This document shows positions 1 to 10,520 of a DNA stretch of 64,000 bases, in pieces. Numbering within the stretch: the first letter of the stretch is position 1; every line of letters begins with the position of its first letter. The notes under the pieces are model-generated. The model was not told where the DNA came from. It searched no databases and saw only the letters and a program-made list of their open reading frames with translations. The position numbers were made by a program, and so were the translations under genes. Source of the stretch: Sinorhizobium fredii (lineage in GTDB: Bacteria; Pseudomonadota; Alphaproteobacteria; Rhizobiales; Rhizobiaceae); contig NZ_CP024307.1 of the NCBI RefSeq assembly GCF_002944405.1, forward strand, positions 3,267,001 through 3,331,000, read 5' to 3'.

Positions 1-1321
1 TGCGGGCCAGGATGTCCGCGCAGGTGGCCGCGACGGTGATCGGCCGGCCGCGCATCGAGCCGGAATTGTCGATGAGCAGCGTCACGACCGTGTCGCGGAA
101 ATTCGTATCCTTCTCCCGCTTGAAGGACAGCGGCTGCATCGGATCGATGATGATCCGCTGCAGCCGCGCAGTGTCGAGGAACCCCTCCTCGAGGTCGAAC
201 TCCCAGGAACGGTTCTGCTGCGCCATCAGCCGCCGCTGCAGGCGGTTGGCGAGGCGGCCGACGGCCCCCTGCAGGTGTGCCAGCTGCTTGTCGAGGAAGG
301 CACGCAGGCGGTCGAGTTCCGCCTCCTCGCAGAGCTCCTCGGCTGTGATGGTCTCGTCGAATTCGCGCGTATAGACCGCGTAGTCGACCTTTTCGTTCAG
401 ATCGGCGAAGGGGTGGTTCGGCCGCTTGACCTCGCCGGGCGTCTCGCTGTCTTCGTCGCCCTCGTCCTGAAGGTCGTCGTCGGAGATCTCGGCGCCGTCC
501 ATCTCGCCTTCTTCCATCTGCTCCTCGGCAGACTGGTTTTCATCGGCGGGGGCGGCATCGGAGCCCTCCTCCTCTTCGCTGGCGTTCTCGTCCTGCTCCT
601 GGCTGCGCGGCTGGTCCTCGTCGGTCTCGCTTTCCTGCTCGTCCGGCTCGATATCGTCCTCGCCGTATTTCTCGGCCACATCCATCGAGGCAAGCATGTC
701 GCGCACCACCCGGGCGAAGGCGTGCTGGTCGTTGATCGCCGCCGGCAGGTGCCCGATGTCGGCGGAGGCCTTCTGCTCGATGAAATCGCGCCAGAGGTCG
801 AGCACCTTGCCGGCCGCCGCCGGCGGCTTCTTGCCCGTCAGCTTTTCCCTGACCAGCAGCGCCACCGCCTCTTCGAGCGGTGCATCCGCTTGCGCTTCGA
901 TGGAGCCGAAATTGGCCTTGGCATATTTCTCCTCGAGCATGGAGGAGAGATTGTCGGCAACGCCTGGCATGCGGATCGCCCCGATCGCTTCGACCCGCGC
1001 CTGCTCGACGGCATCGAAAATCGCCCGCGCATCGGCGCCCTGCGGCGACATGGTCGCATGGATGCGGTGGTTGTGGCAGGCCTTGCGCAGCGCCATGGAA
1101 TCGCCCAGACCGCGCGCCACGGCGAGTTCGTGCCGGGTCGGACGCTTCGAAAGCTCCGGCAGCCGAATGCGCTCGCCGGTCATCCCGGGGCGCTCGTTCG
1201 CGAAGGCGACTTCGAGCTCCGCATCCCCGGCGATCGACCGGACGCAGCCGGAAAGCGCCCGCTTGAACGGTTCAGCGGCGTTTTCCCTCGTTTGCGGCTT
1301 CGCCTTTGAATTCGAGCTCAC
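1..1321 (-). CDS. cobT: Cobaltochelatase subunit CobT (3' end beyond window)
   Basis: CobT is the large subunit of the CobST complex, which works with CobN to insert cobalt into hydrogenobyrinate a,c-diamide in aerobic cobalamin synthesis. About 440 residues are visible from a GTG start at 1321, preceded by a GAAGGAA ribosome-binding site. This start gives the expected N-terminus ([19 protein letters not shown]). A strongly acidic linker lies at about residues 205-290, and a MIDAS-type metal site (DNSGSM) near residue 420 marks the start of the C-terminal von Willebrand A domain. The gene is cut at base 1. It follows cobS on the same strand, 98 bp away, consistent with a cobS-cobT operon. Family assignment is secure. 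Confidence 0.96.
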   Translation of the reverse strand, partial: MSSNSKAKPQTRENAAEPFKRALSGCVRSIAGDAELEVAFANERPGMTGERIRLPELSKRPTRHELAVARGLGDSMALRKACHNHRIHATMSPQGADARAIFDAVEQARVEAIGAIRMPGVADNLSSMLEEKYAKANFGSIEAQADAPLEEAVALLVREKLTGKKPPAAAGKVLDLWRDFIEQKASADIGHLPAAINDQHAFARVVRDMLASMDVAEKYGEDDIEPDEQESETDEDQPRSQEQDENASEEEEGSDAAPADENQSAEEQMEEGEMDGAEISDDDLQDEGDEDSETPGEVKRPNHPFADLNEKVDYAVYTREFDETITAEELCEEAELDRLRAFLDKQLAHLQGAVGRLANRLQRRLMAQQNRSWEFDLEEGFLDTARLQRIIIDPMQPLSFKREKDTNFRDTVVTLLIDNSGSMRGRPITVAATCADILAR

Positions 1322-1419
1322 GACAGTTCCTTCTTCAGCCGGCTCCGGCTGATACCGAGCGCATCACCGATGTACCTAAGCGCCGGCGGCTCCGGGCGGG
1401 TGCCGGCGCTTGGGCGAAC

Positions 1420-2415
1420 TCAGGCAGTCGCTTCCAGCACGATATTGGCGGCGCTTTCCTTGAGCTCGACACCGAAGGCACGCTGGTAGTGCTCGGCGAC
1501 CAGGGCCCGCTCCAGCTCGTCGCATTTGTTGAGGAAGGTCACACGGAACGCGAAGGCGATATCGCCGAAGATATGGGCGTTCTCGGCCCAGGTGATCACC
1601 GTGCGCGGGCTCATCACCGTCGAGAGGTCGCCATTGATGAAAGCGGCGCGCGTGAGATCGGCGACGCGCACCATCTTCGACACGGTCTCGCGGCCCTTGT
1701 CGGCCGTGAAGCCTTTCACCTTGGCAGCGACGATGTCGACCTCCTTGTCGTGCTGCAGGTAGTTGAGCGCGGTCACGATCGACCAGCGGTCCATCTGCGC
1801 CTGATTGATCTGCTGCGTGCCGTGATAGAGCCCGGTCGTGTCCCCGAGGCCGATCGTGTTGGCGGTGGCAAACAGGCGGAAGGCCGGGTGCGGGCGGATG
1901 ACGCGGCTCTGGTCGAGCAACGTGAGGCGGCCGGAGGATTCCAGCACCCGCTGAATGACGAACATGACGTCCGGACGACCGGCATCATACTCGTCGAACA
2001 CGAGCGCGACATTGTGCTGATAGGCCCAGGGCAGGATGCCGTCCTTGAATTCAGTGATCTGCAGCCCGTCCTTGACGACGATTGCATCCTTGCCGACGAG
2101 ATCGATACGGCTGACATGGCTGTCCAGATTGATGCGCACGCAGGGCCAGTTGAGCCGCGACGCCACCTGCTCGATATGGGTCGACTTGCCGGTCCCGTGA
2201 TAGCCGGAAACCATCACGCGTCGGTTGTGGGCAAAGCCTGCAAGAATGGCGAGCGTCGTTTCCCGGTCAAAAAGATAATCGGGATCGAGATCGGGCACAT
2301 AGGCGTCGCCCTTCGAATAGGCTGGAACGCGCAGATCCGTATCGATGCCGAAAGCCTCCCGGACCGAGATCGTCGTATCGGGGAGGTTGGAAATGTCGAG
2401 GTCAATCTTGCTCAT
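1420..2415 (-). CDS. cobS: Cobaltochelatase subunit CobS (AAA+ ATPase)
   Basis: This 331-residue MoxR-type AAA+ ATPase drives the CobN-CobST cobalt chelatase. Walker A (GYHGTGKST) is at residues 71-79, Walker B (LVFDEYD) at about 135-141, and a sensor-type segment (ATANTIG) follows. I chose the ATG at 2415 ([10 protein letters not shown]) because that is the usual N-terminus; a GGAG lies just upstream, and an ATG directly before it at 2418 is equally possible. The longer reading frame upstream adds 16 residues without family support. The gene precedes cobT and lies downstream of a J-domain gene on the same strand. Confidence 0.97.
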   Translation of the reverse strand: MSKIDLDISNLPDTTISVREAFGIDTDLRVPAYSKGDAYVPDLDPDYLFDRETTLAILAGFAHNRRVMVSGYHGTGKSTHIEQVASRLNWPCVRINLDSHVSRIDLVGKDAIVVKDGLQITEFKDGILPWAYQHNVALVFDEYDAGRPDVMFVIQRVLESSGRLTLLDQSRVIRPHPAFRLFATANTIGLGDTTGLYHGTQQINQAQMDRWSIVTALNYLQHDKEVDIVAAKVKGFTADKGRETVSKMVRVADLTRAAFINGDLSTVMSPRTVITWAENAHIFGDIAFAFRVTFLNKCDELERALVAEHYQRAFGVELKESAANIVLEATA

Positions 2416-2490
2416 CATGTCTCCAGAGCGGCCGCCGGACGGCAGCCGCGCATTCGCCTGCAAAAGTGTTTTCTGTCTTAATCCGCGTTG

Positions 2491-3129
2491 TTAGCAGAAA
2501 CCAGCCTGTTTTAACAATTGATAGGCCTGAATCACGGCCCGAAAACGGTCTTCCGAGCCCCTGTCTCCGCCATTCGCATCGGGGTGGTGTTTCTTCACGA
2601 GGTCCTTGTACGCGGCCTTGATATCGGCGGAGGTTGCCGAGGCGGCGAGCCCGAGCGTTTCGAAGGCCTTGGCCTCGAGCGTCTTCAGCTTGCGCAACCG
2701 CGGCTCGTGCCGCGCCTGCCGGGCGCGCGCCTCGTTGAAGAAGCCGAACGGATCCCGCATGCGCGCCTGGGCGCCGGCGCTGCCGGAACGCATCTGCGAT
2801 TGTGTCGGGCCGTTGCGGGCACTCTTGTTGACGCCGACCGTCCAGGTGGGACGATGCCCTGTGACCGCTTCCTTCTGGTAGCGGGCGATCTCGGTGTCCG
2901 AGAGCCCGGAGAAATAATTGTATCCCTTGTTGTATTCCTTCACGTGCTCGAAGCAGAACAGGAAATACTCGCCTTCCGCATTTCGGCCGACCGGAGCCCG
3001 ATGCACGCCCGTCTTGTCGCAGCCGTCCCACTGGCACGTCGGCGTAGACGGCTCCACGCGCGCCTGTGCCCCCTTGGGGCGCGTGCGGATTCGATCGAAG
3101 TATTTTGAATCGAGCTTCATGGCAGCCAT
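2491..3129 (-). CDS. J-domain (DnaJ-family) protein
   Basis: The protein has 212 residues with a C-terminal J domain (about residues 155-210) that carries the HPD signature (KKHHPDANG) needed to stimulate DnaK ATPase. The N-terminal part has a Cys-containing segment (CQWDGCDKTG, then CFEHV) that could bind metal. It is a type III J-protein with neither the G/F region nor the DnaJ zinc domain, so a specialised co-chaperone is likely. Two ATG codons nine bases apart (3129 and 3120, giving MAAMKLDSKYF or MKLDSKYF) are both possible starts. The gene is divergent from bolA and upstream of cobS. Client proteins are unknown. Confidence 0.88.
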   Translation of the reverse strand: MAAMKLDSKYFDRIRTRPKGAQARVEPSTPTCQWDGCDKTGVHRAPVGRNAEGEYFLFCFEHVKEYNKGYNYFSGLSDTEIARYQKEAVTGHRPTWTVGVNKSARNGPTQSQMRSGSAGAQARMRDPFGFFNEARARQARHEPRLRKLKTLEAKAFETLGLAASATSADIKAAYKDLVKKHHPDANGGDRGSEDRFRAVIQAYQLLKQAGFC

Positions 3130-3253
3130 TATGGGGTTTGCGACGGGTCACAACAAGAATTGACAAAGCGGAATGTTGCTGGCTTTGTGCGCGCATTTTG
3201 CATCGCCGGCGCCATATCGCGGCGCCAGAGCAACAGGAAAATGGGACGGAAGC

Positions 3254-3535
3254 ATGTCGCTGCAGAACCGCATCGAAGAGAAGCTTCAGGAGGCCTTCCA
3301 TCCCGAACGGCTGATGGTGATCAACGAAAGCCATCTGCACGCCGGCCACCAGCCCGGCTTCGACGGCGGCGGCGAAACCCACCTGCGCATCCGGATCGTC
3401 GCGAGCGCCTTTGCCGGCATGAGCCGCGTGGCGCGCCACCGCGCCATCAACGACCTATTGAAGCCCGAGCTCGATGCCGGCCTGCATGCGCTGGCGGTGG
3501 AGCCGGCCGCGCCCGGAGAAGCGACGCGCTGGTAG
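3254..3535 (+). CDS. bolA: BolA family protein
   Basis: A 93-residue BolA-family protein. These proteins pair with monothiol glutaredoxins in iron-sulfur trafficking and iron regulation. The chain shows the BolA pattern: a helix (IEEKLQEAF), a strand with NESHLHAGH, then FAGMSRVARHRAINDLLKPEL. The ATG at 3254 is chosen over the upstream in-frame start at 3173 because the family begins at MSLQNRIEEKL and a purine-rich GGACGGAAGC precedes it. The gene is divergent from the J-domain gene and convergent with the CorC-like gene, with only 3 bp between the two stops. Confidence 0.93.
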   Translation: MSLQNRIEEKLQEAFHPERLMVINESHLHAGHQPGFDGGGETHLRIRIVASAFAGMSRVARHRAINDLLKPELDAGLHALAVEPAAPGEATRW

Positions 3536-3538
3536 AGG

Positions 3539-4846
3539 TCAGAGCCCTGCCGCCTCCTCCTCGGCCGGGCGGATGCGCAGTTTGGTGATCCGGTTCTTCA
3601 CCCGCTTCATGACGATGAAACGCTTGCCGTAGAAGGTGAAGGCCTGCCGCTCCTCCGGAATGCTCTTCGCTTCGTGGATGACGAGACCGGCGACAGTGGT
3701 CGCCTCCTCGTCCGGCAGGGACCAGTCAAGAGCGCGGTTGAGATCGCGGATCGGCACCGAACCGTCGACGACGATCGAACCGTCGGCCTCCTGTCGAACG
3801 CCCTGGATGTCGAGGTCGTGCTCGTCGGCAATGTCGCCGACGATCTCCTCGAGAATGTCCTCCAGCGTGACGAGGCCCTGAACCTGGCCGTATTCGTCGA
3901 CCACGATCGCCAGATGCAGCTTTCGCCTGAGGAAGGCGTTGAGCTGGTCCGTGAGATTGGTCGTGTCCGGCACGAACCATGGCTTCTGCGCGATCCTGAC
4001 GATATCGACGGTATGCGGTTCGACACCCGGCTCGGCGAGCGCCCTCTGCAGATCCTTCGAATGGACAACGCCGATGATGTTGTCGGTCGAGCCGCGCCAC
4101 AGCGGCAGGCGCGTGAAGGGGCTTCCGAGGATTTCCCGGACGCAGACCTCCGGCGGCTCCTCCGCGTTGACCGCCTGCATGGCGGTGCGGTGGATCATGA
4201 TGTCGGAAACCTCGAGCTCGCCGAGGTCGAGGACGCCGCCCAACCGGTCGCGGTCCGCCTTGACCACCGCCCCTTCCCGATGAAGCAGGTCGACGGCACC
4301 GCGCAGTTCCTCCTGGGCCGAAAGCATCGGCCGGTCGGAGGAAACCTTCACGCCGGATAGGTTCAGGAGGCGGCGCACGATCCCGTTTATGAGCGCCGAT
4401 ATCGGACCGGCAATCGCCACGAAGCGCTTCACCATGGGCGCCACGGCAAGGGCGAACCGATCGGGAGAGGCGATCGCCCAGCTCTTCGGCAGCACCTCGC
4501 AGAAGAGGACGAGCAGCACCGTCATGCCGAGCGTCGCGACGAGCACGGCGAAGTTGCCGACGAGGCGGATCAGCAGGCTGGTCGTCAGCGACGTGGCGAG
4601 AATGGTGACGAGGTTGTTGCCGAGGAGCAGCGTTCCGACCAGCCGGTCACGCCGCTCGATCAGCCGGTTGACGAGACCGGCGCGCCGGTCGCCATTGCCC
4701 TCGAGCGAATGCATGCGCGCCCGGGAGGTTGCGGTCAGGGCCGCCTCCGAACCGGAGAAGAAGGCCGAAAGGAGCAGCAGGCAAACGACCGAGAGGAGCG
4801 ACAGCCAGTGCTCCGCCAGGAACAGCCATGCCGCCTCGACGCTCAT
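3539..4846 (-). CDS. CNNM/CorC/HlyC-type membrane protein (DUF21-CBS pair-CorC_HlyC)
   Basis: A 435-residue hemolysin-C/CorC-like membrane protein. The first ~200 residues are a DUF21 domain with about four hydrophobic segments and the typical [11 protein letters not shown] motif near residue 26. Two CBS motifs follow at about 205-330 (MIHRTAM..., [23 protein letters not shown]), and a CorC_HlyC transporter-associated domain ends the chain. Members are linked to magnesium/cobalt homeostasis, but transport has not been shown for most. Its ATG overlaps the aroB stop by 4 bp, so it is probably translationally coupled to aroB, an arrangement I recognise from Sinorhizobium chromosomes. Confidence 0.9.
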   Translation of the reverse strand: MSVEAAWLFLAEHWLSLLSVVCLLLLSAFFSGSEAALTATSRARMHSLEGNGDRRAGLVNRLIERRDRLVGTLLLGNNLVTILATSLTTSLLIRLVGNFAVLVATLGMTVLLVLFCEVLPKSWAIASPDRFALAVAPMVKRFVAIAGPISALINGIVRRLLNLSGVKVSSDRPMLSAQEELRGAVDLLHREGAVVKADRDRLGGVLDLGELEVSDIMIHRTAMQAVNAEEPPEVCVREILGSPFTRLPLWRGSTDNIIGVVHSKDLQRALAEPGVEPHTVDIVRIAQKPWFVPDTTNLTDQLNAFLRRKLHLAIVVDEYGQVQGLVTLEDILEEIVGDIADEHDLDIQGVRQEADGSIVVDGSVPIRDLNRALDWSLPDEEATTVAGLVIHEAKSIPEERQAFTFYGKRFIVMKRVKNRITKLRIRPAEEEAAGL

Positions 4847-5973
4847 CGCGGATGCTTTTCCTTGAGAAAGCCCAGCACCTCGGACGCCGGAACGTCGTCG
4901 GCGACGAAGGACTGGCCGATGCCTCTCGTCAGGATGAAAGTGAGCTTGCCGCCCTTGACCTTCTTGTCCTGGGCTATCGCCTCCATCAGCCGCTCGGCCG
5001 GCGGAAGGTCGCCGGGAATGTCGGACAAGCGCGTCGGCAATCCGACCGCCTTGAGGTGGGCTTCGACGCGCCGCGCATTGTCCGGACTTGCAAGATTCAT
5101 CCGGGTGGAGAACTCGTACGCGAGCACCATGCCGATCGCAACGCCTTCCCCGTGCACGAGCCTGCGGCTGTCATACTCGGTCGCGGCCTCCAGGGCGTGA
5201 CCGAATGTGTGTCCGAGATTGAGCAGCGCGCGCAGGCCGTTCTCGCGCTCGTCCGCGGCGACGACGTCGGCCTTGGCCTGGCAACTGACCGCGATCGCCT
5301 CGATGCGAGCCGATCCGCCGGCAAAGACCGCCTGCCAATTGCGCTCCAGCCAATCGAAGAATTCCGGCTTGTCGATCAGGCCGTATTTCGCAACCTCGGC
5401 ATAGCCGGCGCGAAACTCGCGCGCACTCAGCGTATCGAGCACGTCCGTGTCGGCGAGCACCAGATCCGGCTGGTGGAACACGCCGATCAGGTTCTTGCCG
5501 TGCGGCGAGTTGATGCCGGTCTTGCCGCCGACGGAGGAATCGACCTGTGCCAGAAGCGAGGTCGGCATCTGGATGAAGCGCGAGCCGCGCCGGACGATGC
5601 CGGCGGCAAAGCCGGTCAGGTCGCCGATCACGCCGCCGCCGAGCGCGATCACCGCATCGTTGCGCTCGATCTTCGCCGCGAGAATGGCGTCGCACACCGG
5701 GATCAGATGCTCGAAGCTCTTGGTCTTCTCGCCCGCCGGCAGGACGAGCGAGACCGCCTCGATGCCGCTCTCCTTCAGGCTCGTCATCAGCGGCTCCAGA
5801 TAACGGGGCGCCACGTTTTCGTCCGTGATCACCGCCATCCGGCGGCCCTTGAGGCGCGAGGCGATTTCCTTGCCCGCCGCGGCGATCAGGCCGGGGCCGA
5901 TGAGAATGTCGTAGGACCGGTCTCCGAGGTTTACCCGGACCTTTCGCTCGGCAGGCGTCACATGGTTCATCAT
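4843..5973 (-). CDS. aroB: 3-dehydroquinate synthase
   Basis: AroB converts DAHP to 3-dehydroquinate, the second step of the shikimate pathway, using NAD and a divalent metal. The protein has 376 residues. The NAD-binding [11 protein letters not shown] segment, the substrate loop [11 protein letters not shown] and the metal-binding [11 protein letters not shown] are all intact. I start it at the first of two adjacent ATG codons (5973), giving [12 protein letters not shown]; the reading frame upstream lies inside aroK and has no family similarity. Its ATG overlaps the aroK stop (ATGA), and its own stop overlaps the next start, so aroK-aroB-corC-like reads as a coupled operon. Confidence 0.97.
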   Translation of the reverse strand: MMNHVTPAERKVRVNLGDRSYDILIGPGLIAAAGKEIASRLKGRRMAVITDENVAPRYLEPLMTSLKESGIEAVSLVLPAGEKTKSFEHLIPVCDAILAAKIERNDAVIALGGGVIGDLTGFAAGIVRRGSRFIQMPTSLLAQVDSSVGGKTGINSPHGKNLIGVFHQPDLVLADTDVLDTLSAREFRAGYAEVAKYGLIDKPEFFDWLERNWQAVFAGGSARIEAIAVSCQAKADVVAADERENGLRALLNLGHTFGHALEAATEYDSRRLVHGEGVAIGMVLAYEFSTRMNLASPDNARRVEAHLKAVGLPTRLSDIPGDLPPAERLMEAIAQDKKVKGGKLTFILTRGIGQSFVADDVPASEVLGFLKEKHPR

Positions 5974-6557
5974 GGCATCTCGACTTTCTTGCAGTCGGCG
6001 ATGGCGGCGAGGACCTCCTCGACCATCGTCTCCTTTTTCACGTCGCGCGACAGGACCACGAGGTCCGCCTCGGCGTAGATCGGGTAGCGAGCCCGCATCA
6101 GGTTCTCCAGCGTCTGCTTGGGGTTTTCCGTCTTGAGGAGCGGCCGGGTGTCGCGCTTGTTCACCCGTTCCCACAGCACGTCGAGATCCGCATTCAGCCA
6201 GACAGTCAAACCGCCCTTCTTGATCTGCCGGCGCGAGCGTTCGTTGATATAGGCGCCGCCGCCGGTCGAGACGACCCGCGGCCCCGATCTCAGCAACCGC
6301 TTCAGCACCCTCGCCTCGAGCGCACGGAACTCCTCCTCGCCATAGGCGGCGAAAAGCTCGCTCACCGTCATGCGCGAAACCCGCTCGATCTCGTGGTCGG
6401 AATCGACGAAGGGAACCCCGAGCGCCTGTGCGGTCAGCCGACCGATCGCCGATTTTCCCGCCCCCATCAGGCCGATAAAAATGAGATTGCGTTTACCGAG
6501 AGCGAGCTTCGCCCGCTCGGCGAGCGTCGCGGAATCCGGTTCGGTCACATCGTTCAT
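5970..6557 (-). CDS. aroK: Shikimate kinase
   Basis: AroK phosphorylates shikimate at O3 with ATP. The protein has 195 residues. The P-loop [12 protein letters not shown] begins near residue 30, the substrate-binding Asp pair region (FVDSDHEIE) follows, and STGGGAY supplies the shikimate-binding Gly-rich loop. The C-terminal lid segment (NKRDTRPLL) contains the expected Arg residues. It is the first gene of the aroK-aroB pair, divergent from the small membrane-protein gene at 6714 across a 156 bp intergenic region that should hold both promoters. Confidence 0.96.
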   Translation of the reverse strand: MNDVTEPDSATLAERAKLALGKRNLIFIGLMGAGKSAIGRLTAQALGVPFVDSDHEIERVSRMTVSELFAAYGEEEFRALEARVLKRLLRSGPRVVSTGGGAYINERSRRQIKKGGLTVWLNADLDVLWERVNKRDTRPLLKTENPKQTLENLMRARYPIYAEADLVVLSRDVKKETMVEEVLAAIADCKKVEMP

Positions 6558-6713
6558 TAGGCGTCACAGTCCCCATTCCCCTTCCGTATCGACAAATCGG
6601 CGGGGGGCGTCAAGTCGTCGCGCCGGCCGGGCCACGCTTCTTGAACTTGCCGGACGAGCCGTTCATATAGATCACGGTTCCGCAATGGCGTTATTCGCGT
6701 ACTGGAGACTGAA

Positions 6714-6863
6714 ATGCCAACCCTGTTCCGGTTCCTGTTCTTCTGCGCCGTGGTGGCCGGCATGATCTATGGAACCATGGTGGCGCTCGTCACCTTCGTC
6801 GAACCGGTAGAGCGGGACGTGACGGTGCGCATTCCGTCCGAACGGGTCAACAAGCCGCAATGA
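6714..6863 (+). CDS. Small single-pass membrane protein (49 aa)
   Basis: A 49-codon ORF whose product starts [20 protein letters not shown] and ends PSERVNKPQ. One hydrophobic segment spans about residues 5-29, followed by a short charged tail. Its TGA overlaps the ATG of xerD (ATGA), the usual sign of translational coupling, and its base composition matches the neighbours. I do not recognise a named family. The tight coupling suggests it is a real gene rather than chance, with a possible role as a leader for xerD expression or as a free membrane peptide. Confidence 0.72.
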   Translation: MPTLFRFLFFCAVVAGMIYGTMVALVTFVEPVERDVTVRIPSERVNKPQ

Positions 6864-7801
6864 CCGATCTTTCGGAGGCCCACCTCGAAGCTTTCCTGGA
6901 AATGATGAGCGCCGAACGAGGCGCGGCGGTCAACACGCTGCAATCCTACGAACGCGATCTCAGGGATGCCAGCTCCTTCCTGCGCACCTGCGGGACGCGG
7001 CTCAATGCCGCCACGGCCGACGATCTGAGACGCTATCTCTCGCATCTTGCCGGCGAGGGCTTCAAGCCTTCCTCGCAGTCACGCCGGCTGTCGGCCCTTC
7101 GGCAATTCTACAAGTTCCTCTATGCGGAAGGGCTGCGCGGCGACGACCCTACCGGCATTCTCGACGCGCCCAAGAAGGCGCGCGCCTTGCCGAAGACGCT
7201 CAGCGTCGATGACGTCACCCGGCTGATCGGCCAGGCCGAGGCGGAGGCCGGCTCCGGCGCCGAAGACGCCTTCGCGAAGCGTCGCATGCACGCCCTCCTG
7301 GAGCTTCTTTATGCGACCGGCATGCGCGTCAGCGAGCTCGTGTCGCTGCCGGCAAGCGTGCTTGCGCAGAACGGACGCTTCCTGGTGATCCGCGGCAAGG
7401 GAAACAAGGAACGGCTCGTGCCGCTGTCGCAGGCCGCGATCCGCGCCATGCGGACCTACGGGGCCGAGTTGCGCGAAAGAGCGGCGGAAACGGAGAGCCC
7501 CTGGCTCTTCCCCTCCTTCGGCAAATCCGGTCACCTGCCGCGCCAGGTCTTTGCCCGCGACCTCAAGAGTCTCGCGGCTCGTGCCGGCATCAAGGTCGCG
7601 GCGATCTCGCCGCATGTGCTGCGCCATGCATTCGCCAGTCACCTCCTCGCCAATGGCGCCGACCTGCGCGCCGTGCAGGAACTGCTCGGCCATTCGGACA
7701 TTTCGACGACACAAATCTATACGCATGTGCTTGAAGAACGGCTGCACGAGCTGGTGCAAAACCACCACCCCCTTGCCAAACAGGCGAAAAAACAGGATTA
7801 G
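6860..7801 (+). CDS. xerD: Site-specific tyrosine recombinase XerD
   Basis: A 313-residue tyrosine recombinase of the XerC/XerD type, which resolves chromosome dimers at dif with its partner. The N-terminal SAM-like core-binding domain covers residues 1-95. The catalytic domain shows the full set: Arg in TGMRVSEL, Lys in [10 protein letters not shown], HxxR in [12 protein letters not shown], His in LGHSDISTT and the nucleophile Tyr in QIYTHV. The position next to aroK and accA fits XerD in rhizobia rather than an element integrase. No attachment site or mobile DNA adjoins it. Confidence 0.93.
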   Translation: MTDLSEAHLEAFLEMMSAERGAAVNTLQSYERDLRDASSFLRTCGTRLNAATADDLRRYLSHLAGEGFKPSSQSRRLSALRQFYKFLYAEGLRGDDPTGILDAPKKARALPKTLSVDDVTRLIGQAEAEAGSGAEDAFAKRRMHALLELLYATGMRVSELVSLPASVLAQNGRFLVIRGKGNKERLVPLSQAAIRAMRTYGAELRERAAETESPWLFPSFGKSGHLPRQVFARDLKSLAARAGIKVAAISPHVLRHAFASHLLANGADLRAVQELLGHSDISTTQIYTHVLEERLHELVQNHHPLAKQAKKQD

Positions 7802-7836
7802 GACCGCCGGGCAGGTTGGCTTTGCCGGACGGTCCT
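7800..7836 (+). terminator. Stem-loop after xerD
   Basis: AGGACCG (7800-7806) pairs with CGGTCCT (7830-7836), with further partial pairing of CCGGGCA and TTGCCGG inside. The hairpin overlaps the xerD stop and is followed by only a short T stretch. It may be an attenuating or partial terminator before accA. Confidence 0.45.
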
Positions 7837-7864
7837 TGTCGCAAAACGATCGGAAACGCATCTC

Positions 7865-8818
7865 ATGCACAACTATCTCGACTTCGAAAAACCCATCTCT
7901 GATCTCGAGGGCAAAATCCTCGAATTGAAGAAGCTTGCCGGCGAAGACGAGAGCGTGAACACTTCCGATGAGATCGCGCGGCTCGAGGGACGTGTCCGCG
8001 ATGCGATGGCGGAGATCTATTCCAAGCTGTCGCCCTGGCAGAAGACTCAGGTTGCGCGCCACCCGTCCCGGCCGCATTTCCTCGACTATGCCGCGGAGCT
8101 CTTCACCGAGTTCACGCCGCTTGCCGGCGACCGAAACTATGCGAACGACGATGCGATCCAGGCGGGTCTCGCGCGGTTCCGCGGCGCGCCGGTCGCGGTG
8201 ATCGGACAGGAGAAGGGCAACGACACGAAGTCGCGCATCAAGCACAATTTCGGCAGCCCGCGCCCCGAGGGCTACCGCAAGGCGGTCCGCGTCATGGAAA
8301 TGGCCGACCGGTTCGGCCTGCCGCTGATTACCCTGGTCGACACCGCCGGCGCCTATCCCGGGGTCGGCGCCGAGGAGCGCGGCCAGGCCGAGGCGATCGC
8401 CCGTTCGACCGAAATGTGCCTCAACGTCAAGGTGCCGATCGTCACTGTAGTGATCGGCGAAGGCGGCTCCGGCGGAGCGATCGCGATCGCGACGGGCAAC
8501 CGCGTCTATATGCTCGAGCACGCGATCTACAGCGTCATCTCGCCGGAGGGTGCGGCCTCGATCCTCTGGCGCGACTCGACGCGGGCGAAAGAAGCGGCCA
8601 GCAACATGAAGATCACCGCCGAGGACCTGAAGGCGCTCGGCGTCATCGACGGCATCATTCCCGAACCGATCGGCGGCGCCCATCGCGACGCGCAGGCCGT
8701 GATCGGCCGCACCGGCACGGTCATCGCCGATGCACTGAAGGAGCTATCCGGCCGCAATGGCGACGAACTGCGCGCCGACCGCCGTCAGAAATACCTGAAC
8801 ATCGGCCGCAATCTCTGA
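7865..8818 (+). CDS. accA: Acetyl-CoA carboxylase carboxyltransferase subunit alpha
   Basis: AccA forms the carboxyltransferase with AccD and transfers the carboxyl group from carboxybiotin to acetyl-CoA, making malonyl-CoA for fatty acid synthesis. The 317-residue chain begins [18 protein letters not shown], which is typical, and carries the crotonase-like core with [17 protein letters not shown] and [20 protein letters not shown]. Its length matches the family. It lies 63 bp after xerD on the same strand, separated by a weak hairpin. Confidence 0.98.
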   Translation: MHNYLDFEKPISDLEGKILELKKLAGEDESVNTSDEIARLEGRVRDAMAEIYSKLSPWQKTQVARHPSRPHFLDYAAELFTEFTPLAGDRNYANDDAIQAGLARFRGAPVAVIGQEKGNDTKSRIKHNFGSPRPEGYRKAVRVMEMADRFGLPLITLVDTAGAYPGVGAEERGQAEAIARSTEMCLNVKVPIVTVVIGEGGSGGAIAIATGNRVYMLEHAIYSVISPEGAASILWRDSTRAKEAASNMKITAEDLKALGVIDGIIPEPIGGAHRDAQAVIGRTGTVIADALKELSGRNGDELRADRRQKYLNIGRNL

Positions 8819-9095
8819 GCGGCGAGGCAGAGCGTGATCCTGACCGCCTTCCGCTTTAGCCTCGTTCAGCGCCCGGGATTAACCATTGCGATCAACTTGG
8901 CGCGCTCGACAACCGGAAATCGGGACTGTGGCCAAATCTTGGCCATATTCATGGGGTCATGAGAAACGGCCGTTCGCAGGGGGCGCCTGCACGGTTAAGA
9001 TTTCGTGAAGGATAATGACTTACTGATTCGTTGACACCTCTCCCTCGCGGAAGGGGCGTGCACGGATGGAATCTGGCTAAAACGGGCTTTTGCCG
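8819..9095. other. Intergenic region before the L,D-transpeptidase gene
   Basis: This 277 bp stretch has no credible ORF. It is more AT-rich around 8935-9030 and presumably holds the promoter for the transpeptidase gene, but I cannot identify a clear -35/-10 pair or any repeat. Confidence 0.4.
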
Positions 9096-10520
9096 ATGCG
9101 TTTCAGGAATCTTTTTGTCACCGCCGTCATTGCAGCCGCGCTCGCCGGCTGCACCAACGAAACGCTCGATTCGGTCAATCTCTCCTCCGTCAAGAACAAG
9201 ACCGAATACCAGCTGTCCGGCAAGATCGTCGGCAAGATGAAGGAACTGGGGATGCAGAAGACATCCCCGATCCTGTTGCGCATTTTCAAGGAAGAGGGAA
9301 CGCTCGAGGTCTGGAAGGCGAATGCGTCAAGCCGCCTCCAGCTCTTGAAGAGCTATAAGATCTGTGCCTGGTCGGGCAAGCTCGGCCCCAAGGTGAAGGA
9401 AGGTGACCGTCAGGCGCCGGAGGGCTTCTATCCGCTCTATCCGCACCAGATGAACCCCAATTCGAACTATTACCTGGCGATCAATACCGGCTTCCCCAAC
9501 ACCTATGACAGGGCGAATGGCCGCAGCGGCACGCATCTGATGATCCACGGCGCCTGCTCGTCGTCGGGCTGCTATTCGATGACCGACGAGCAGATCATCG
9601 AGATCTTCGCGCTCGCCCGCGACGCCTTCAAGGGCGGTCAGGAGAGCGTCCAGCTTCAGGCCTTCCCCTTCCGCATGACGGCCGAGAACATGGCCCGCCA
9701 CCGCGACAATCCGAACATCGAATTCTGGAAGATGCTGAAGGTCGGCTACGACCAGTTCGAAGTCACCAAACGTCCGCCGCAGGTCAATGTCTGCGAGAGG
9801 AAATACGTCTTCAATCAGCAGTCCGACGGCAGCTTCAACCCTGCCGGCCAGTGCCCCGCCATGTCGACGCCGCCGGCCTTGCAAGTGGCCATGGCGAATT
9901 TCGACAAGGACTACCAGCGCGATTATCAGAAGGCGCTGAAGAAATACGACGGCATGGTTTGGTATGAGCCGAGCGAAGCGGAGCGCAAGGCAATCGTCGC
10001 CGAGCAGCGCAAGGGCCGCGAGCTTGCCTATGCGCCGACCGGCACGTCGCTCGACGCCGGCAAGCTGATGAAGGTGAGCGATCTCGAAAAGCGGCTCGCC
10101 GAGCAGAAGGAGGCCGAAGAGGCCAAACAGGCGGCGTTGATCCAGAAGGAAGCTCTGGAGAAGGCGACGCGCGACGGCAAGGCCGTACCCGTGCCGCAGC
10201 AGAGCCCGATCGAGCGCCCGGTTCAGCAGGCGGCGCTGCAGACGGCGCCTACCCAGAAATCCTTCTGGAACCTGTTCTCGAAAAGCGAGCCCGCGGCGCC
10301 GGCACCGGCCAACCAGGCGCCCGCCGAGCAGAGCGCAGTCCAGCCGGGGGCTCAACAGGCGGCTGCGACCCAGCAGCACCCTGCCGGCACTCAGCAACAG
10401 GCAGCCACGCCGGCCGGGGCCAATCCGCAAGTGGCCACGGCCCCTGCAGCCGGCAGCGAAACGGCGCCGGCGGAACAGCCGCCGAAGAAGCGTCCGTTCT
10501 GGAAGATCTGGGGCAATTGA
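9096..10520 (+). CDS. Lipoprotein L,D-transpeptidase (YkuD family)
   Basis: A 474-residue exported enzyme predicted to make 3-3 peptidoglycan crosslinks or to link proteins to peptidoglycan. The N-terminus (MRFRNLFVTAVIAAALAGC) is a lipoprotein signal with lipobox LAGC. The YkuD active site is present as HLMIHGACSSSGCYSM, with the catalytic Cys in SSSGC. The last ~150 residues are low-complexity, rich in Ala, Gln and Pro, and contain two Phe-Trp patches (KSFWNLF and RPFWKIWGN at the very end). I use the ATG at 9096; a TTG two codons earlier is possible. The stop overlaps the tusA start by one base. Confidence 0.88.
   Translation: MRFRNLFVTAVIAAALAGCTNETLDSVNLSSVKNKTEYQLSGKIVGKMKELGMQKTSPILLRIFKEEGTLEVWKANASSRLQLLKSYKICAWSGKLGPKVKEGDRQAPEGFYPLYPHQMNPNSNYYLAINTGFPNTYDRANGRSGTHLMIHGACSSSGCYSMTDEQIIEIFALARDAFKGGQESVQLQAFPFRMTAENMARHRDNPNIEFWKMLKVGYDQFEVTKRPPQVNVCERKYVFNQQSDGSFNPAGQCPAMSTPPALQVAMANFDKDYQRDYQKALKKYDGMVWYEPSEAERKAIVAEQRKGRELAYAPTGTSLDAGKLMKVSDLEKRLAEQKEAEEAKQAALIQKEALEKATRDGKAVPVPQQSPIERPVQQAALQTAPTQKSFWNLFSKSEPAAPAPANQAPAEQSAVQPGAQQAAATQQHPAGTQQQAATPAGANPQVATAPAAGSETAPAEQPPKKRPFWKIWGN

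Noticed and set aside
4729..6078. Plus-strand 449-codon open frame opposite aroB
   Set aside because: Reads antisense to aroB and the CorC-like gene, and encodes only Arg/Ala-rich sequence.
6860..7801. xerD as an integrase of a mobile element
   Set aside because: Neighbours are housekeeping genes, and no attachment site or phage genes are present.
7079..8683. Minus-strand 534-codon open frame opposite xerD and accA
   Set aside because: Shadow of two conserved genes; no motifs.
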